Positions 52,038-63,239 of a stretch of DNA of 64,000 bases are shown piece by piece. Made by a program: the position numbers and the translations under genes. The notes beneath the pieces are model-generated. The model had not been told where the DNA came from. It was given only the letters and a program-made list of their open reading frames with translations, and made no database searches. This stretch comes from Viola odorata. Lineage: Eukaryota > Streptophyta > Magnoliopsida > Malpighiales > Violaceae. Numbering within the stretch: the stretch's first letter is position 1; every line of letters begins with the position of its first letter. The stretch lies in the NCBI GenBank assembly GCA_963691705.1, contig OY829545.1:34521475-34585474 (forward strand). Reading direction: 5' to 3'.

Positions 52038-52069
52038 TACAGACAAAAAGAATAAAATCAATGTTGTAA

Positions 52070-52087
52070 TCCCCGGCAACGACGCCA
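52070..52087 (-). other. Primer binding site (Asp-tRNA type) of J
   Basis: TGGCGTCGTTGCCGGGGA on the minus strand, one base from the usual plant Asp-tRNA site. Confidence 0.85.
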
Positions 52088-52089
52088 AA

Positions 52090-52187
52090 ATTTCATCAAT
52101 TGTCGAAGTCATCAAAAATAATAAATGAAACCTATAGCCTATTGTATAAAATAGATTGTGTAAAGTGGTAATAGGAACGTTCATAGG
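52090..52187 (-). repeat. LTR fragment of J, cut by element K
   Basis: Sequence next to the J primer site must be the end of its LTR. It runs until the start of K; its continuation beyond 55702 is likely but not proven. Confidence 0.45.
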
Positions 52188-52720
52188 TGATAACTTCTCG
52201 GATCCACTTTTGAAGATGAAGCCGTGAGTTGATGGAGGAAAGATCTAGTCCCCGGTGAGAGGTTGGTGTGCTCAGATGGATGTATGGAATAAATCATTTG
52301 TAGATGAAAAACAAGTATGGAACTTCAATACCCAACAAACCCTCCTAACTACTTGGTTAGGCAACCTTCTTACAAAGTAAAGAAGGATCTCTCAATCCAC
52401 GACCAACCCTTACTTCAACACGAATGAACAACCCGACTTGAGAAGATGAAGTGCGGCTCTTAAGGAACCCTAACCCTACTTCCTAAGCTAAATGGTCTTG
52501 AAAGAAATACATTCAAATCAAAGACAAGGTATAAAAGAGGCTAATTCCTTCCATTTATAGTTATTACAAAACAAGGCAGAAAAGCCACTTAAAATGACCT
52601 AATCACGTTTCTGCCAATTCGATAACGTGATCATATTATCCCTTGGCATGATCACGTTATCCCTTCTATTTTTTGGGCGTGATCACGCCAAGCTTTGCGT
52701 TCAGGAGTGCAAAACTCGCA
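52188..52720 (-). repeat. 3' LTR of element K
   Basis: Contains repeated palindromic GTGATCAC words between 52620 and 52690. Confidence 0.85.
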
Positions 52721-53895
52721 CCAAGGTCCTCGAATCTAAGTTGTGGATGGTGTGAAATGCTGAAAAGGGAGATGGAGATTTAAGAACAAGGACGTCCCTT
52801 TCTCTTGTTCGCGCGATGCCCCTTTCACACCATTGACAAAAAGGATTTGAGTAGCCATGGAGGAGAGCCCAAGTAGTGAAACATAAGGCGCGGCCAAGGT
52901 GAGAAGTCAAAAGAGTGATGGAGGTGGCTTGACCAAGATGATGAGCCAAAAGGGTGATAGAGGAGGCACGGCCAATATGCTCAAGCCTAAAGAGGAACGG
53001 ATCCGAATAGCTATGTGAAGGCACCGCTAGAATGATGGAAAAATCGCTGCCAAGGGACCTAAAAGTGCGCTGGAAGGCAAGACAATGAAGAGCTCTCCCA
53101 TGGCAGTCCGTAGACAACCCACTAAGCCCTAAGTCACTCCCATTGTTGCCCTCCGCCCCATGATCATCACCACTCGAAGGTACATCCAAAACATCCATCT
53201 CCGCGCCAAGTGAAACGACAACCTCAACAAGTGGCGGCACAACAAGCATCTCCTCCCTAATTGCAGCCAAACCCACCTCTATGGAATGCAAATATAAAGG
53301 GCAAACGCTAACGTCACTCTCCTCTCTCGGTGCGCCAACCAACTTACATTGCCGAAATTTCTTAATGTACTCTTGCTCTACCAACCGAAGGTTGTGCAGT
53401 AGGTTCTCCCCTTGGAGCTTCATCCGGGCCATATTTTCTACCATTTCTGCCATACAGGAAGCCATAACTAAATCAAAGGTGGAAGACTTAGTCGAACCCT
53501 TAACCACCTCTCTGGCACCGATTAGCGCCATGTGATGCTCTAGGCTATGATGAGAGGAATGTCTACCACGGTCATAGGAACGTCGAGGAGGTCGCCGGAT
53601 AAAAACACAAGTAGTGGAGCCATGGCCACAACTTTGGTAGGATGTGGAACCTAGGCCAAGGCTTGGGGAAAACGCAGCCTCTATGTAGAAGTCTCGGCCT
53701 TGGGTTCCTTGGCCTTGGTGCTCATGCCAACTCTATATAGTCCTCTTGCCTATAATAATCATCCACACTATCCGCACAGAAGGCATAAGAATGTGAGCAG
53801 TGGTCATCAACCCCATAAGAGGTACTCTCATAGGATGCCACACTACCATAAGAGCAACTCTCATACCCATCACGATAATCATAATAATTAGACAT
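52701..53895 (-). pseudogene. ORF of element K, related to the C ORF
   Basis: The start is the ATG at 53895 (MSNYYDYRDGYESC), a Tyr/Ser-rich N-terminus open to 53722. After a broken stretch the frame 53531-52701 encodes 276 aa. Its blocks AFQRTFRSLGSDFSI, YSDPFL and HIGRA align with LTFQPLGSAFSI, FVDPFL and QIGRA in C. The N-terminal part of this frame is helical (MAEMVENMARMKLQGENL). No enzyme motif is seen. Confidence 0.6.
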
Positions 53896-55075
53896 AATTA
53901 AGGTACCTATAAAAGAACACAAGAGCTATATAACAAATGTTAGTCTCTCCCTCATGTGTTTCACTCTTCCCTCTAATATTCTCACAACCTCACACACTCG
54001 CATCTTCATGCACAATCCACCAACAATGACTCTATGACTCAAAGAAGGCATATGGAATGCAAAGAAAACAAGGCTAGAAGTAAAGGAGAGGAAAGCCAAA
54101 ATAGTGCGCAAGAACAAAATGATGGAAATTGAACACTACTTAGGCTTAGAGTAGGATGATAATGTAGGAAACAAGAAAGAGGACACCAATACACAAGCTA
54201 CACAAGAAGAAACAAGAAGGAAAAGAGAAAAGAAAAAGGAAACCGAAAGTTTGAAAAGAAAAATAGAGGGAAATGCCAAAAGCTTGAAAAATGCACACCT
54301 TGTATGAAACTACCACACTTATAAAACCTACATACACAAGTAAGGTTCTTGCTTGACTCACCCCTTTGTTTTATTTTGTAAGGGTAGAGGTTCTTCTTTT
54401 CTTTTATTTTTGTTCATTTTTTTTAACATCTTCTCTTTTCTTTTCTTTTTCCCTCTTTTTTTTTGTAAATGAGTGCAAGAGTCTTAAAAGAAATGTGTAT
54501 GACAAGTATTTTGAAATGAAAATTGTATGACAAGTAGTTTATAATCAAGAAATATTTTTCACTAAATGCCAAAATATGATGATGTGTCAAGTAGAGGTGA
54601 TGTGGCACAAATGAGTGAGGTGGCAAGTGATTGTGTAATGAGGTGTCAAGTGATTGTGCAAGGAGGTGTCAAGTGAGTTGTAATCTTGGAGTGGTGAGCA
54701 AGTTAAAAAACTTGGCTGACAATGAGAGATGTGGCCGGCTAGGAGTCAAGCAAGATGGATGGCACCTATTCTAACAAACAAGAATACCCAATTGGCTCAC
54801 ATGGCTCATATGTAGAGTAAATGAACACCAACAAGAAAATCAATTCGTTCTCTCAAGGAAGATGAAGATTTAATTGATTTAGATGGTAACAAACACCAAA
54901 CAATTTAGAAATTGTGTATAGGCAAGATTAAATCACAAGAAGACAATTTTTGATAAACACCCCAATTCCAAAAATGGTTCAAATGATCCCAAATGAAAAC
55001 CGAAGCTAGGGTAGAAGATTTTAACAATAGGAAAGATGAGAAAATGAAGTTTCACCAACCCAGAGGATGCCAAAA
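53896..55075 (-). other. Non-coding 5' region of element K
   Basis: AT-rich leader with poly-T and CTTTTCTTTT tracts (54385-54465). No supported ORF. Confidence 0.55.
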
Positions 55076-55087
55076 GCTCCGCTACCA
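55076..55087 (-). other. Primer binding site of element K
   Basis: TGGTAGCGGAGC on the minus strand, a variant of the initiator-Met site, two bases from the LTR. Confidence 0.75.
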
Positions 55088-55089
55088 TA

Positions 55090-55701
55090 TGATAACTTCT
55101 CGGATCCACTTTTGAAGATGAAGCCGTGAGTTGATGGAGGAAGGATCTAGTCCCCGGTGAGAGATTGGTGTGCTCGGATAGATGTATGGATGAAATCATT
55201 TGTAGATGATTAATGGAGAGGATAACGTCACAAGCAAGGTGATACGAAAAGGTGCAGCGGAAATAATGGATGAAAAGGAAAGTGTATTGATGGAAAACAA
55301 TTATGGAACTTCAATACCCAACAAACCCTCCTAACTACTTGGTTTGGCAACCTTGTTACAAAGTAATGAAGGATCTCTCAATCAACAACACCTTACTTGA
55401 ACACGAATGAACAACCTGGCTGGAGAAGATGAAGTGCGATTCTTTAGGAACCTTAACCCTAATTCCTAAGCTAAATGGTCTTGAAAGAGATACATTGAAA
55501 TCAAAGATAAGGTATAAAGGAGGCTAAGTCCTTCTATTTATAGTTATTACAAAACAAGGCTGAAAAGCCACTTAAAATGACCTAATCACATTTCTGCCGA
55601 TTCGATAATGTGATCACGTAATCCCTTGGCGTGATCACGTTATCCCTTCTGTTTTGGGCGTGATCACGCCAAGATTTGCGTCCAGGAGTGCAAAACTCGC
55701 A
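55090..55701 (-). repeat. 5' LTR of element K
   Basis: Begins TGATAACTTCTCGG and ends AAACTCGCA on the plus strand, as in the left copy. Confidence 0.85.
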
Positions 55702-56379
55702 CTAGATGGATCCGTCTCGTTAGATGTCTTAAACCTTAAATAGGTTCCAATCTTCTAACCCTAGTTAAAAATTAAAAAAATCTAAAAGGGCAATAATTGT
55801 TTTTATCCGAATAGGAATAATAGTTGAGTCAAAAAAGGATTAAACGTTGCACTAGTCTTCTAGTCCTACCAGAGTTCCGACTTCTTCAGATCTTTTTGCA
55901 TGGCTTCTCTTCTCTCTTTCAGCGCCTTGCCCACTTCAAAGCCCATCTCACATGCGCGCATCCTCAGCTTTTGATATTTATCGATGCAACCTCTTCCTTA
56001 GGACTTGGGAAGAGTCGGGAATGCTTCAGTCTTTAGTCCTCCGTACTTGATTGATTGTTTTGGCTCCTTAATTTGAGGTATATGATTATTTTCCTTCAAG
56101 TTTGTTCCTGGAAAATAGAAAAATATTATGGAAAATAAGCAACCAATCAAATCCTCCACACTTAACCAATGCTTGCCCTCAAGAATTTTTGAAAACAATA
56201 CACACCCTTTCTACCAAACACCAGCCCCTTGTGTTTACACATATAGGGCAAATTGCACCAATACCGCGTCTTTTTGCTCAAATTTTTTTTTCAATTCCTT
56301 TCACGTCTTCTGTCAAATAATTGAAGCATTCATCATATTATTTGATTGATTATGATTAGCAGTTTTAAATTACCTGCTC
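55702..56379. other. Unassigned sequence right of K
   Basis: No supported gene. The left part may be the rest of the J LTR; the right part grades into plastid-derived intron sequence. Confidence 0.35.
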
Positions 56380-57449
56380 TTTATTTAAAAAAATCTAAAT
56401 AGAATATGATACTAGAATATGTTATAACTATAAGTACTAATCATGGATATCGTACTAATTGGGTTTCTCTCAACGGAGCCTAGCATACTTCATTTTATTG
56501 GTCCAAACAAAACAAGCCAACCATAAATTATTCTAATTGATAAGATACCTCTAAAGCATAGATCTATTTGCGTTTCATTATACTTCACGCTCTAATTTTT
56601 TGATGATTTAATAATTTTTTCTTGGGCGAAACAGAGGTTAATCCCGATCAAGGGAGGAAAACGAGGAAATCCCATATGGCCCAATATATCTGACAAGTCG
56701 CACTATATGTCAATCTAATTTTTATGGCCCCTCCCGGGCAGTTGAAAATGAACTTTTGGAACACCAATAGGCATGAAATGTAAAGACATAAAGATTAAAT
56801 ATTTTATTTCACTTTTATGTGAAAGAGTAACAATGAATTTATTGTCTTAAAAATATTAATATTATATTAGCTTAAAGTATTTAGTCTTACTTAATATTTA
56901 ATATAATATATTAATTATATTATATAGTTAATTATATTATAATAATTAATATTATTACAATTCTATTAATATTACAATGTATATAATATTTTTATTTTTA
57001 ATTATATTCCTATTTATTATTCTTCATATTTATTTAATTCATATTCATTTTTATTTAGTTGATATTTTGATTAATTTTTATTCACGGATTTGCTTAGTTC
57101 ATAAATAACTAAATAAATAAATATAAATACAAGGAAGACAAAATGAATAAAACCAAACAAAACCTTACGAGCAAGCACCTTGCATTATTGAAAAATCTCC
57201 ACGCATTCGCTCTTATAAAATGGGGTTAACCCCCCATTGCGTATTGGTACTTATCGAGTATAGAATATATCTGCTTCTCTTTGTTCCTACAAACAAAATT
57301 GTGACATTATGACTACAATATTATAAAGAATAGAAAAACTATTACTCCTTTCTACAAGATAATCCACCGAAAAGGGAAGGGCCATAACATTATTTTTTCT
57401 AGTGCAATAAAGTTACATAGTGTCTATTTATTGTTGATACAGGGGTATT
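56380..57449 (+). other. Plastid DNA in the nucleus: clpP exon 1 to psbB leader
   Basis: The block contains clpP exon 1 and the 5' end of its group II intron on the minus strand. An AT-rich intergenic stretch follows, then TGTTGATACAGGGGTATTT at 57431-57449. From memory the last resembles the plastid leader just before the psbB start. Gene order and orientation match the plastid clpP-psbB interval. The right edge is cut exactly at the copia LTR. The left edge is uncertain. Confidence 0.65.
56704..56774 (-). pseudogene. clpP: Plastid clpP exon 1 (nuclear copy)
   Basis: The minus strand starts MPIGVPKV, the clpP N-terminus. The exon is 71 bp, the usual length, and is followed at 56703 by GTGCGACTTG, a typical group II intron 5' end. 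An in-frame TAG and several substitutions show it is a decayed copy of the protease subunit gene. Confidence 0.8.
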
Positions 57450-57691
57450 TGTTAGGAATTACCTGAGTAGGAGACCGAAAGATAACCTAGATTGAGAAAG
57501 ATAAACGACAATAAACAAGACAAGGGAATAACGTGGTATCAGTCTAGCCGCACTCTACAAACCGCACAAATATTATTAATCTTAATATTCATTACCGTTT
57601 TACAATTACAAGAGAGTCTATTTATAGGGAAAGGGCCGACCTCCATTCCCTACGCTAGCGATGTGGTATATCAGACTCCACATACCCAACA
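57450..57691 (-). repeat. 3' LTR of copia element (242 bp)
   Basis: Minus-strand ends TGTTGGGTATGTGG and TTCCTAACA. AAGTGGGAGAT, the polypurine tract, lies just outside at 57692-57702. No partner LTR is present in the window. Confidence 0.8.
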
Positions 57692-57795
57692 ATCTCCCAC
57701 TTGGAGACTAATCATAGGTCCACTCTCACTCATGTAACTCTAGTAAAACCTAACAACATTAAGCAACTCTATATGTGCGGAGCCTTCTTCAACAA

Positions 57796-58528
57796 TCAGT
57801 TCTGAAGGCCAGTTGAAGCTATGCAACACTTCAACTTCTCTTTAGTAACCACCTTAGTCAGCATATCTGCTGGATTCCTTGAACCAAGGATTTTCTTCAA
57901 GGACAAAGTACCATCACAAATCAACTCCCTGATAAAGTGATATCTCAACTGTATATGTTTTGTCCTAGCATGAAACACAGGATTCTTCGCAAGATGAATG
58001 ACACTCTGACTATCGCTATACAGAGCATTGTCTTCCTATTTCTTGCCCAACTCCTCAAGAGAATTCTTCAACCAAATCATTTCCTTACTGGCTTCTGAAA
58101 TAGCCATGTACTCTGCTTACCGTGGTTGAAAGAGCAACACTCTTTTGAAGTCGAGACATCCAACTAACTGTTGTGCCACCCAAAGTGAAAGTATATCCCG
58201 TAGTACTCTTTCTTGTATCCTCGCAACCACCCAAATCTGCATTAGTGAATCCTTCCAGGATTACATCTTTCCCACGGAAACATAATGCAACCTTAGAGGT
58301 ACCTTTCAAGTAGCGTATCAGCCACTTAACCGCCTCCCAATGCTCTCTCCCAGGATTAGACATGAATCTGCTAACAACTCCCACTGCATGAGCAATGTCT
58401 GGTGTCGTGCACACCATAGCATACATCAAACTACCAATAGCAGATGCATACGGAACATTAGCCATTTCTTCCTTATCTTCATCCATTTGAGGTGACTGCT
58501 TCTTTGTGAGATTGAAGTGGGCTTCCAA
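57796..58528 (-). pseudogene. RNase H of copia element
   Basis: Minus-strand frames hold YASAIGSLMYAMVCTTPDIAHAVG, HWEAVKWLIRYLKGT and STTGYTFTLGGTTVSW, then, after a break, NPVFHARTKHIQLRYHFIRE and DMLTKVVTKEKL. The first catalytic region reads FTNADLGG, where copia elements have a Y-T/V-D-A-D type motif, so one acidic residue is Asn. It belongs to the Tork/Tnt1-like group by resemblance. Confidence 0.88.
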
Positions 58529-58651
58529 AGGCGTACTTTTGATCTTAGCATCCTAGAGGTTAAACTTATTTAACACCTTCCCAATATACTTCTCTTGAGA
58601 CAGTTTCAAAGTACCTTCACTTCTATCTCTGATGATGCTCATACCAAGTAT

Positions 58652-59748
58652 CTACTTTGAGAGACCCAAATCCTTCATCTCAAAATCTAGAGACATCTGT
58701 CTCTTCAACTTGTTGATTTCCCTCATGTCAGATCCTGCGATTAACATGTCATCAACATACAACAACAATATAATATAAGATGAATCAAATTGCTTAACAT
58801 AGCAACAATGATCCATAGTACTCCTCGTGTACCCACTCCTCATCATAAAGCTGTCAAACTTCAAGTACCACTGTCTTGGTGCTTGCTTCAAACCATACAA
58901 GCTCTTTTCAGCTTGCAAACCATGTCCTCTTTCCCAGCTATTGGGAATCCCTCTAGCTGTGTCATGTAGATGTCCTCCTCAAGATCACCATGTAAGTACG
59001 CGGTCGTCATATCTAGCTGCTCTAGATGTAATTCCTCTGCAGCCACGATAACCAAAACAAGTCTGATAGTAGTCATCTTGACAACCGGAGAAAAAATCTC
59101 ATTGTAGTCAATACCTTTTTTCTGCTGAAAACCTTTCACCACTAACCTTGCCTTGTATCTCTTGCTGCCATCAAGTTCTTCTTTAATCTTGAACATCCAT
59201 TTATTCTGCAAAGCCTTCTTTCCTGCTGGTAACTTAGTCAACGACCAAGTCTCATTCTTCTCAAGTGAACTCATCTCCTCGTTCATGGCTAGCTCCCACT
59301 GAGTTGACTCATCCATCTGCATTGCCTCTGAATAACTCTCAGGCTCACCATCCTCAGTCAAAAGCAAGTAATAAGCTGAAAAAGAGTATCTTTGTGGCGG
59401 TCGCAAAACTCTATTTGATCTTCTTACTGCAACATTTGGGGCAACTGGGACTGCCTCCTCAGCATCTCTGTTTGCCAAACTCCCACTGTCCCCTGCAAGA
59501 ACATCTTCTGTAATGTCTTCCAACACAATCTGCTCTTTAACTGCTTGTTTCTTTGTAGTTTCAAAATCTGCTGCAAGCTTATCCTTATACACTGCATTCT
59601 CATTGAAGGTGACATCTCTACTTCTAATGACTTTCCTGTTCAACATATCCCAGAAATGGTAGCCTATCTCATCTAAACTGTAGCCAATAAAACTAACCTT
59701 CTTTGCTTTAGGATCAAGCTTATCCCTATTAGAATCTTTTACCCACAC
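58652..59748 (-). pseudogene. Reverse transcriptase and integrase C-terminus of copia element
   Basis: The 286-codon frame begins in the integrase tail (KKVSFIGYSLDEIGYHFWD), continues through an acidic linker (RRSNRVLRPPQRY) and enters RT (NKWMFKIKEELDGSKRYKARLVVKGF, QLDMTTAYLHGDLEEDIYM). A frameshift near 58900 leads to SLYGLKQAPRQWY and the catalytic box LLLYVDDMLIAG, which is intact. Confidence 0.9.
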
Positions 59749-60158
59749 ATAAGAAACACAGCCAAAAACTCTCAGGTGTAAGAGATTTACCTCTTTTTCT
59801 TGCTACTCTTCCTTAGGAATCTTGAACCCCAAAGGAACTGAGGGTCCTCTATTAATGAGATATGCCACTGTGCTAACTACATCTGCCCAAAACATCTTTG
59901 GCAATCCTGCATGTATTCTCATACTCTTGGCTCTCTCATTCAAAGTCCTATTCATTCACTCTGCAACTCCATTCTGCTGCGGTGTCTTAGGAATTGTCTT
60001 TATCATTCTAATTCTGTGTTCTACATAATAGGCTTTGAACTCATCACTGTTATATTCACCCCCATTATCTGATTTCAGGTTCTTAATCTTCAACCCTGTC
60101 TAGTTTTCAGCTTTCGGCTTTCACTTTTTAAAGGTTTCAAACACTTCAGATTTATTTT
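59749..60158 (-). pseudogene. Integrase core of copia element
   Basis: In broken frames the minus strand reads LKSDNGGEYNSDEF and TPQQNGVAE followed by a TGA, and then MNRTLNERA. The TGA replaces the Arg of AERMNRT (CGA to TGA). The second catalytic Asp and the Glu are present. Confidence 0.8.
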
Positions 60159-61346
60159 TCAGAAAATAAACCCATACACATCTGTAGTCGGTCCATCTCT
60201 AGTGGAATCATCAATGAAAGTGATATAGTAGCGTGATCCTCCCAAAGAAGCAGTTGTAGTCGGTCCATACACATCTGTATGAACTAGCGCTAACTTTCCA
60301 GACTTGGGTGCATTCCCTGATTTTGCAAAGGTAACTCGTTTCTGCTTCCCAAACACACATGGTTCACAGAATCCAACTTCCACATTCTTCAATACCAGAA
60401 TCTTGCCTTTAGAAACTAGCAGCTTCATACCCTTCTGACTCATATGTCCAAGCCTCTGGTGCCAAAGAGTCGATGGACCAACATCATCAGTAACTGCATT
60501 AACCTCGTCATATGATTGTTCTATAGTATAAAGAGTTCCTACTTTATCACCACGAGTAACAACCAAATTCCCCTTCACAACCTTCCATTGTATGTTTCCA
60601 AAGATAACATGATATCCTTCCTCATCCAACTGACCCACAGAGAGCAGCATCCTCTTGAGTCCAGGAACGCATCTAACATCTTTTAACAACCAGATTGTTC
60701 TAAAAGAGGTTCTGACATTGATGTGTCCCATACCTATAATATCCAAAGTCTCGTCATCAGCAAGACTAACTTTGCCAAAATTTCTAGATCTGAAATTTAT
60801 CACTGAATCCTTGCTTGGAGTGGCATGGAATGATGCACCAGAATCCATGACCCAAGATTCAATAGAACACTCAACACAACAAATTAGTTTATCATCACTA
60901 ACTTCTTCCATTGTGTTAACTGAGTTATCATCATTCTTCTTTGGTTTAGGAATTGCAGGAGCCATACACTGATTCCTGAAGTGACCAGTCTTTTGACAGT
61001 TCCAGCACACAATATCCTTGCGATTCTTGGACTGCCCTCTCTTCCTGGACTTCGATTTGTTACGCCCTTGATTCTGCCCCTTCCCAACTTGTCTGCCTCT
61101 ACCATCCATACTTAACAAAGAACCCGATGATTCTCCATAATTTCTCTTACGAATATCCTTTCCAAGAATCGAATCACGAATTTCTGTGAACGTTAGCTTA
61201 GTAGTCTCAGACGAACTATTAACTATTGTGATAAATCCTGACCAGCTATCAGGTAACGAGGACAACAACAACAAGGCCTGTACTTCATCATCGAATTTAA
61301 TCTCAATGGAAACTAATCTCGACAGTATATAATTAAATTCGTTCAT
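60159..61346 (-). pseudogene. gag, protease and integrase N-terminus of copia element (5' truncated)
   Basis: 395 open codons. Gag has LLLLSSLPDSW, a basic stretch and the zinc knuckle CWNCQKTGHFRNQC. The protease site is WVMDSGASFHAT. The integrase zinc region LWHQRLGHMSQKGM and CEPCVFGKQ leads into HTDVYGP. Upstream codons VDHMNEFN are still recognisable, but at about 61362 the similarity ends, so the gag start, leader and 5' LTR are missing. Confidence 0.9.
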
Positions 61347-61369
61347 ATGATCAACAATTTAGCGACCTT

Positions 61370-62706
61370 TTTACAAATGTGAGGTTTTTATTTCTGAGGA
61401 TGTGTCTCCAATTTGGTTGATTGGTTACGGAAAATGAGGATAAATTGATGGAATGGCTTTCCTGGGGATTTGGTTTTATGCCAATGTACTTTGTATAAGA
61501 ACACTTTTGATGAAGCAAGTAGAGTAACTTAAACTGGAATCACAAACTATCAGGGATGTGTAAGTGGTTACTAGTATATAGCTCTACGAATGAACGTCTG
61601 GCCTGTCTTCAGTTTGCTTATAATTGTCGTTATGGTCAATGTAGGTAAGTTGGACCTCACCTATTTAAGGCTTGAGTAATATTTGGACCTTCAACATATG
61701 CGATAAGTTGTGTCAAATGTTGATCAGTTAGGGAGTTCAACTCAGTTTAGCTGTAGTTGTAGCAGGCAAATTTTGTCAATCCTACATGACTGCCACTTCC
61801 TCAACCGGTCATATCGTTAAATGAGGTTTATCAATGAATGTCAGTTTGCAGTTTTGTTTTACTGAAAAATTAATGCAAACTCATAAGTGACTAAATGAGA
61901 TCTCAAGTGGTCAGATTTTTAGTTTAAGTGTGGCATAGTTGTTGGTCTTGATAGATTGATACATGGTGGCATTACGTTTTAGCCATCTCTGTGATTAACA
62001 TCTTTGTAGTTTTTGTTCAGTTATGTCATGAGTCTGTTGAAACTGCATATGATAACAGATGGTGATATTTGACACTTTCTTAAGAACTGGGTAACATTTA
62101 ATAACTCACCTTAAGCATGTAGGTATGCTTAAACCTGTGCCCATCTTTGTACACAAGTATGGAGTGGTAGGGATGCTGGAAACTAGAGATTAATACTTCC
62201 CAGAGGAATATTTTTTGTTTACCAGAAAGACATTTTTTTATATTGATTTTACGTTCTTTGTATCCATCCCTGCATGTAATGTGGATACTAGAGCTAAACT
62301 CTGGGGCATTGGTGACCCTTCTAATGGTATTTATGTGATTTATTTGGCAGACCTTGCCCGCCAGCTTCTTCCTTCTACAAGTTCAATACTCACAAGGGGT
62401 GACTTTTATAGACGGTTTCAGACACAAACGAAACCAGCAGGCCAAACTAGCACAGATGTTGAAAATCATGAGGCTGGCTTGAAAGCCATTTGTGATTCGG
62501 CTGATCCACCATCCCAAACAAGCAGTAATGACAGTTCTTATGTGAAGCATGAAGTTATATCCAAGTTGAAAACTTCACCAAGGCATGACCTTGCTATGAT
62601 CTTCACTTGCAGCGTCTGCGATACAAGATCCATAAAGACAGCTTGTCGCGAATCGTATGAGAGGGGCGTGGTGGTTGCACGCTGTGGCGGGTGCAATAAT
62701 CTCTCT
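61370..62706 (+). pseudogene. Fragment of a DNL-type zinc-finger (Zim17/Hep1-like) host gene
   Basis: The last exon begins at an acceptor near 62350 (TTTGGCAG) and encodes LARQLLPSTSS, then PRHDLAMIFTCSVCDTRS and SYERGVVVARCGGCNNL. The CX2C...CX2C pair and the surrounding residues are those of the DNL zinc finger, found in organellar Hsp70 escort/import proteins. The domain should continue with a H-L-I-A-D and GWFG block, but it stops after CNNL at 62703. Upstream sequence (61370-62350) looks like intron. Other exons are missing, and the left side abuts the copia element. The open frame continues to 62730 only because it runs into plastid DNA. Confidence 0.8.
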
Positions 62707-62816
62707 GTGTTCCTCGAACGGATCTCTTAATTATTGAGAGGGTTGTCCAAAAGCAGTATATAAGGCATACGTAGTAAACCAAATATAAAGATGGCGACTA
62801 GGGTTGTTGTTTCCAT
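62707..62816 (-). pseudogene. psbN: Plastid psbN (nuclear copy, truncated)
   Basis: From the ATG at 62816 the minus strand reads METTTLVAIFIFGLL, the psbN start. After a short deletion YALYTAFGQPSQ, a stop (CAA to TAA) and LRDPFEEH follow. It is cut two or three codons before its normal end, where the DNL exon begins. Confidence 0.85.
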
Positions 62817-62920
62817 TATTATATAATGTCATGATCCTAGTGGATCTATGATAAGATCATTTATTTAGAACAGAATGGTATACAAAGTCAACATATCTCA
62901 ATTAATACAAAATAGGATTT

Positions 62921-63178
62921 ATGGGTACACAAAGCGTTGATGGTAGTTCTAAATCTGTTCCAAGAGGAACAAATGTAGGGGGTTTATTGAAACCATTGAA
63001 TTCGGAATATGGTAAAGTAGCTCTCGGGTGGGGAACTACTCCTTTAATGGGTGTCACAATGGCTCTATTTGCGATATTCCTATCTATTATTTTGGAGATT
63101 TATAATTCTTCCATTTTATTGGATAATGAATTAGATTCACAAGAACTACTAAATCTTAGCTTTGCAATAGAAAACTAA
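62921..63178 (+). pseudogene. psbH: Plastid psbH (nuclear copy, frameshifted end)
   Basis: [53 protein letters not shown] and SSILLD give the photosystem II phosphoprotein H with its single membrane helix. The normal protein is about 73 aa; here a small deletion after LLD changes the frame and extends it to 85. The 104-bp gap to psbN and the divergent arrangement are as in plastids. It is not expected to function in the nucleus. Confidence 0.9.
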
Positions 63179-63239
63179 AAATTAACAAAAAAGCAAAGCA
63201 AGTAGTCGTGAAACAGAGGATAATGAATTTTAGATCAGT

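Larger units (their letters stand above)
52188..55701 (-). mobile_element. Non-autonomous LTR retrotransposon K
   Basis: LTRs at 52188-52720 and 55090-55701, a Met-like primer binding site at 55076-55087, and a single decayed ORF. The LTR ends on the minus strand are TGCGAGTTTT and GAAGTTATCA. The right LTR has about 80 bp extra near 55200-55290. Flanking bases are not a clean 5-bp repeat (ATAGG and CTAGA). The LTRs are not similar to those of C, although the ORFs are. Confidence 0.85.

Noticed and set aside
52183..55706. Target duplication of K (ATAGG and CTAGA)
   Set aside because: Only the central TAG agrees, which is not enough to call a duplication.
59265..59513. Plus-strand ORF within the copia RT region
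   Set aside because: Shadow of the 286-codon minus-strand pol frame.
57796..61346. tRNA genes or other RNA genes within or near the copia element
   Set aside because: No cloverleaf-like arrangement or internal promoter boxes were seen by eye here or elsewhere in the window; a tRNAscan run would settle it.
61380..62350. Additional exons of the zinc-finger gene
   Set aside because: No open frame with matching protein sequence could be read; treated as intron or flank.
57450..62706. A psbB or psbT remnant between the plastid blocks
   Set aside because: I looked for psbB coding motifs on the plus strand and saw only copia (minus strand) and the zinc-finger gene.
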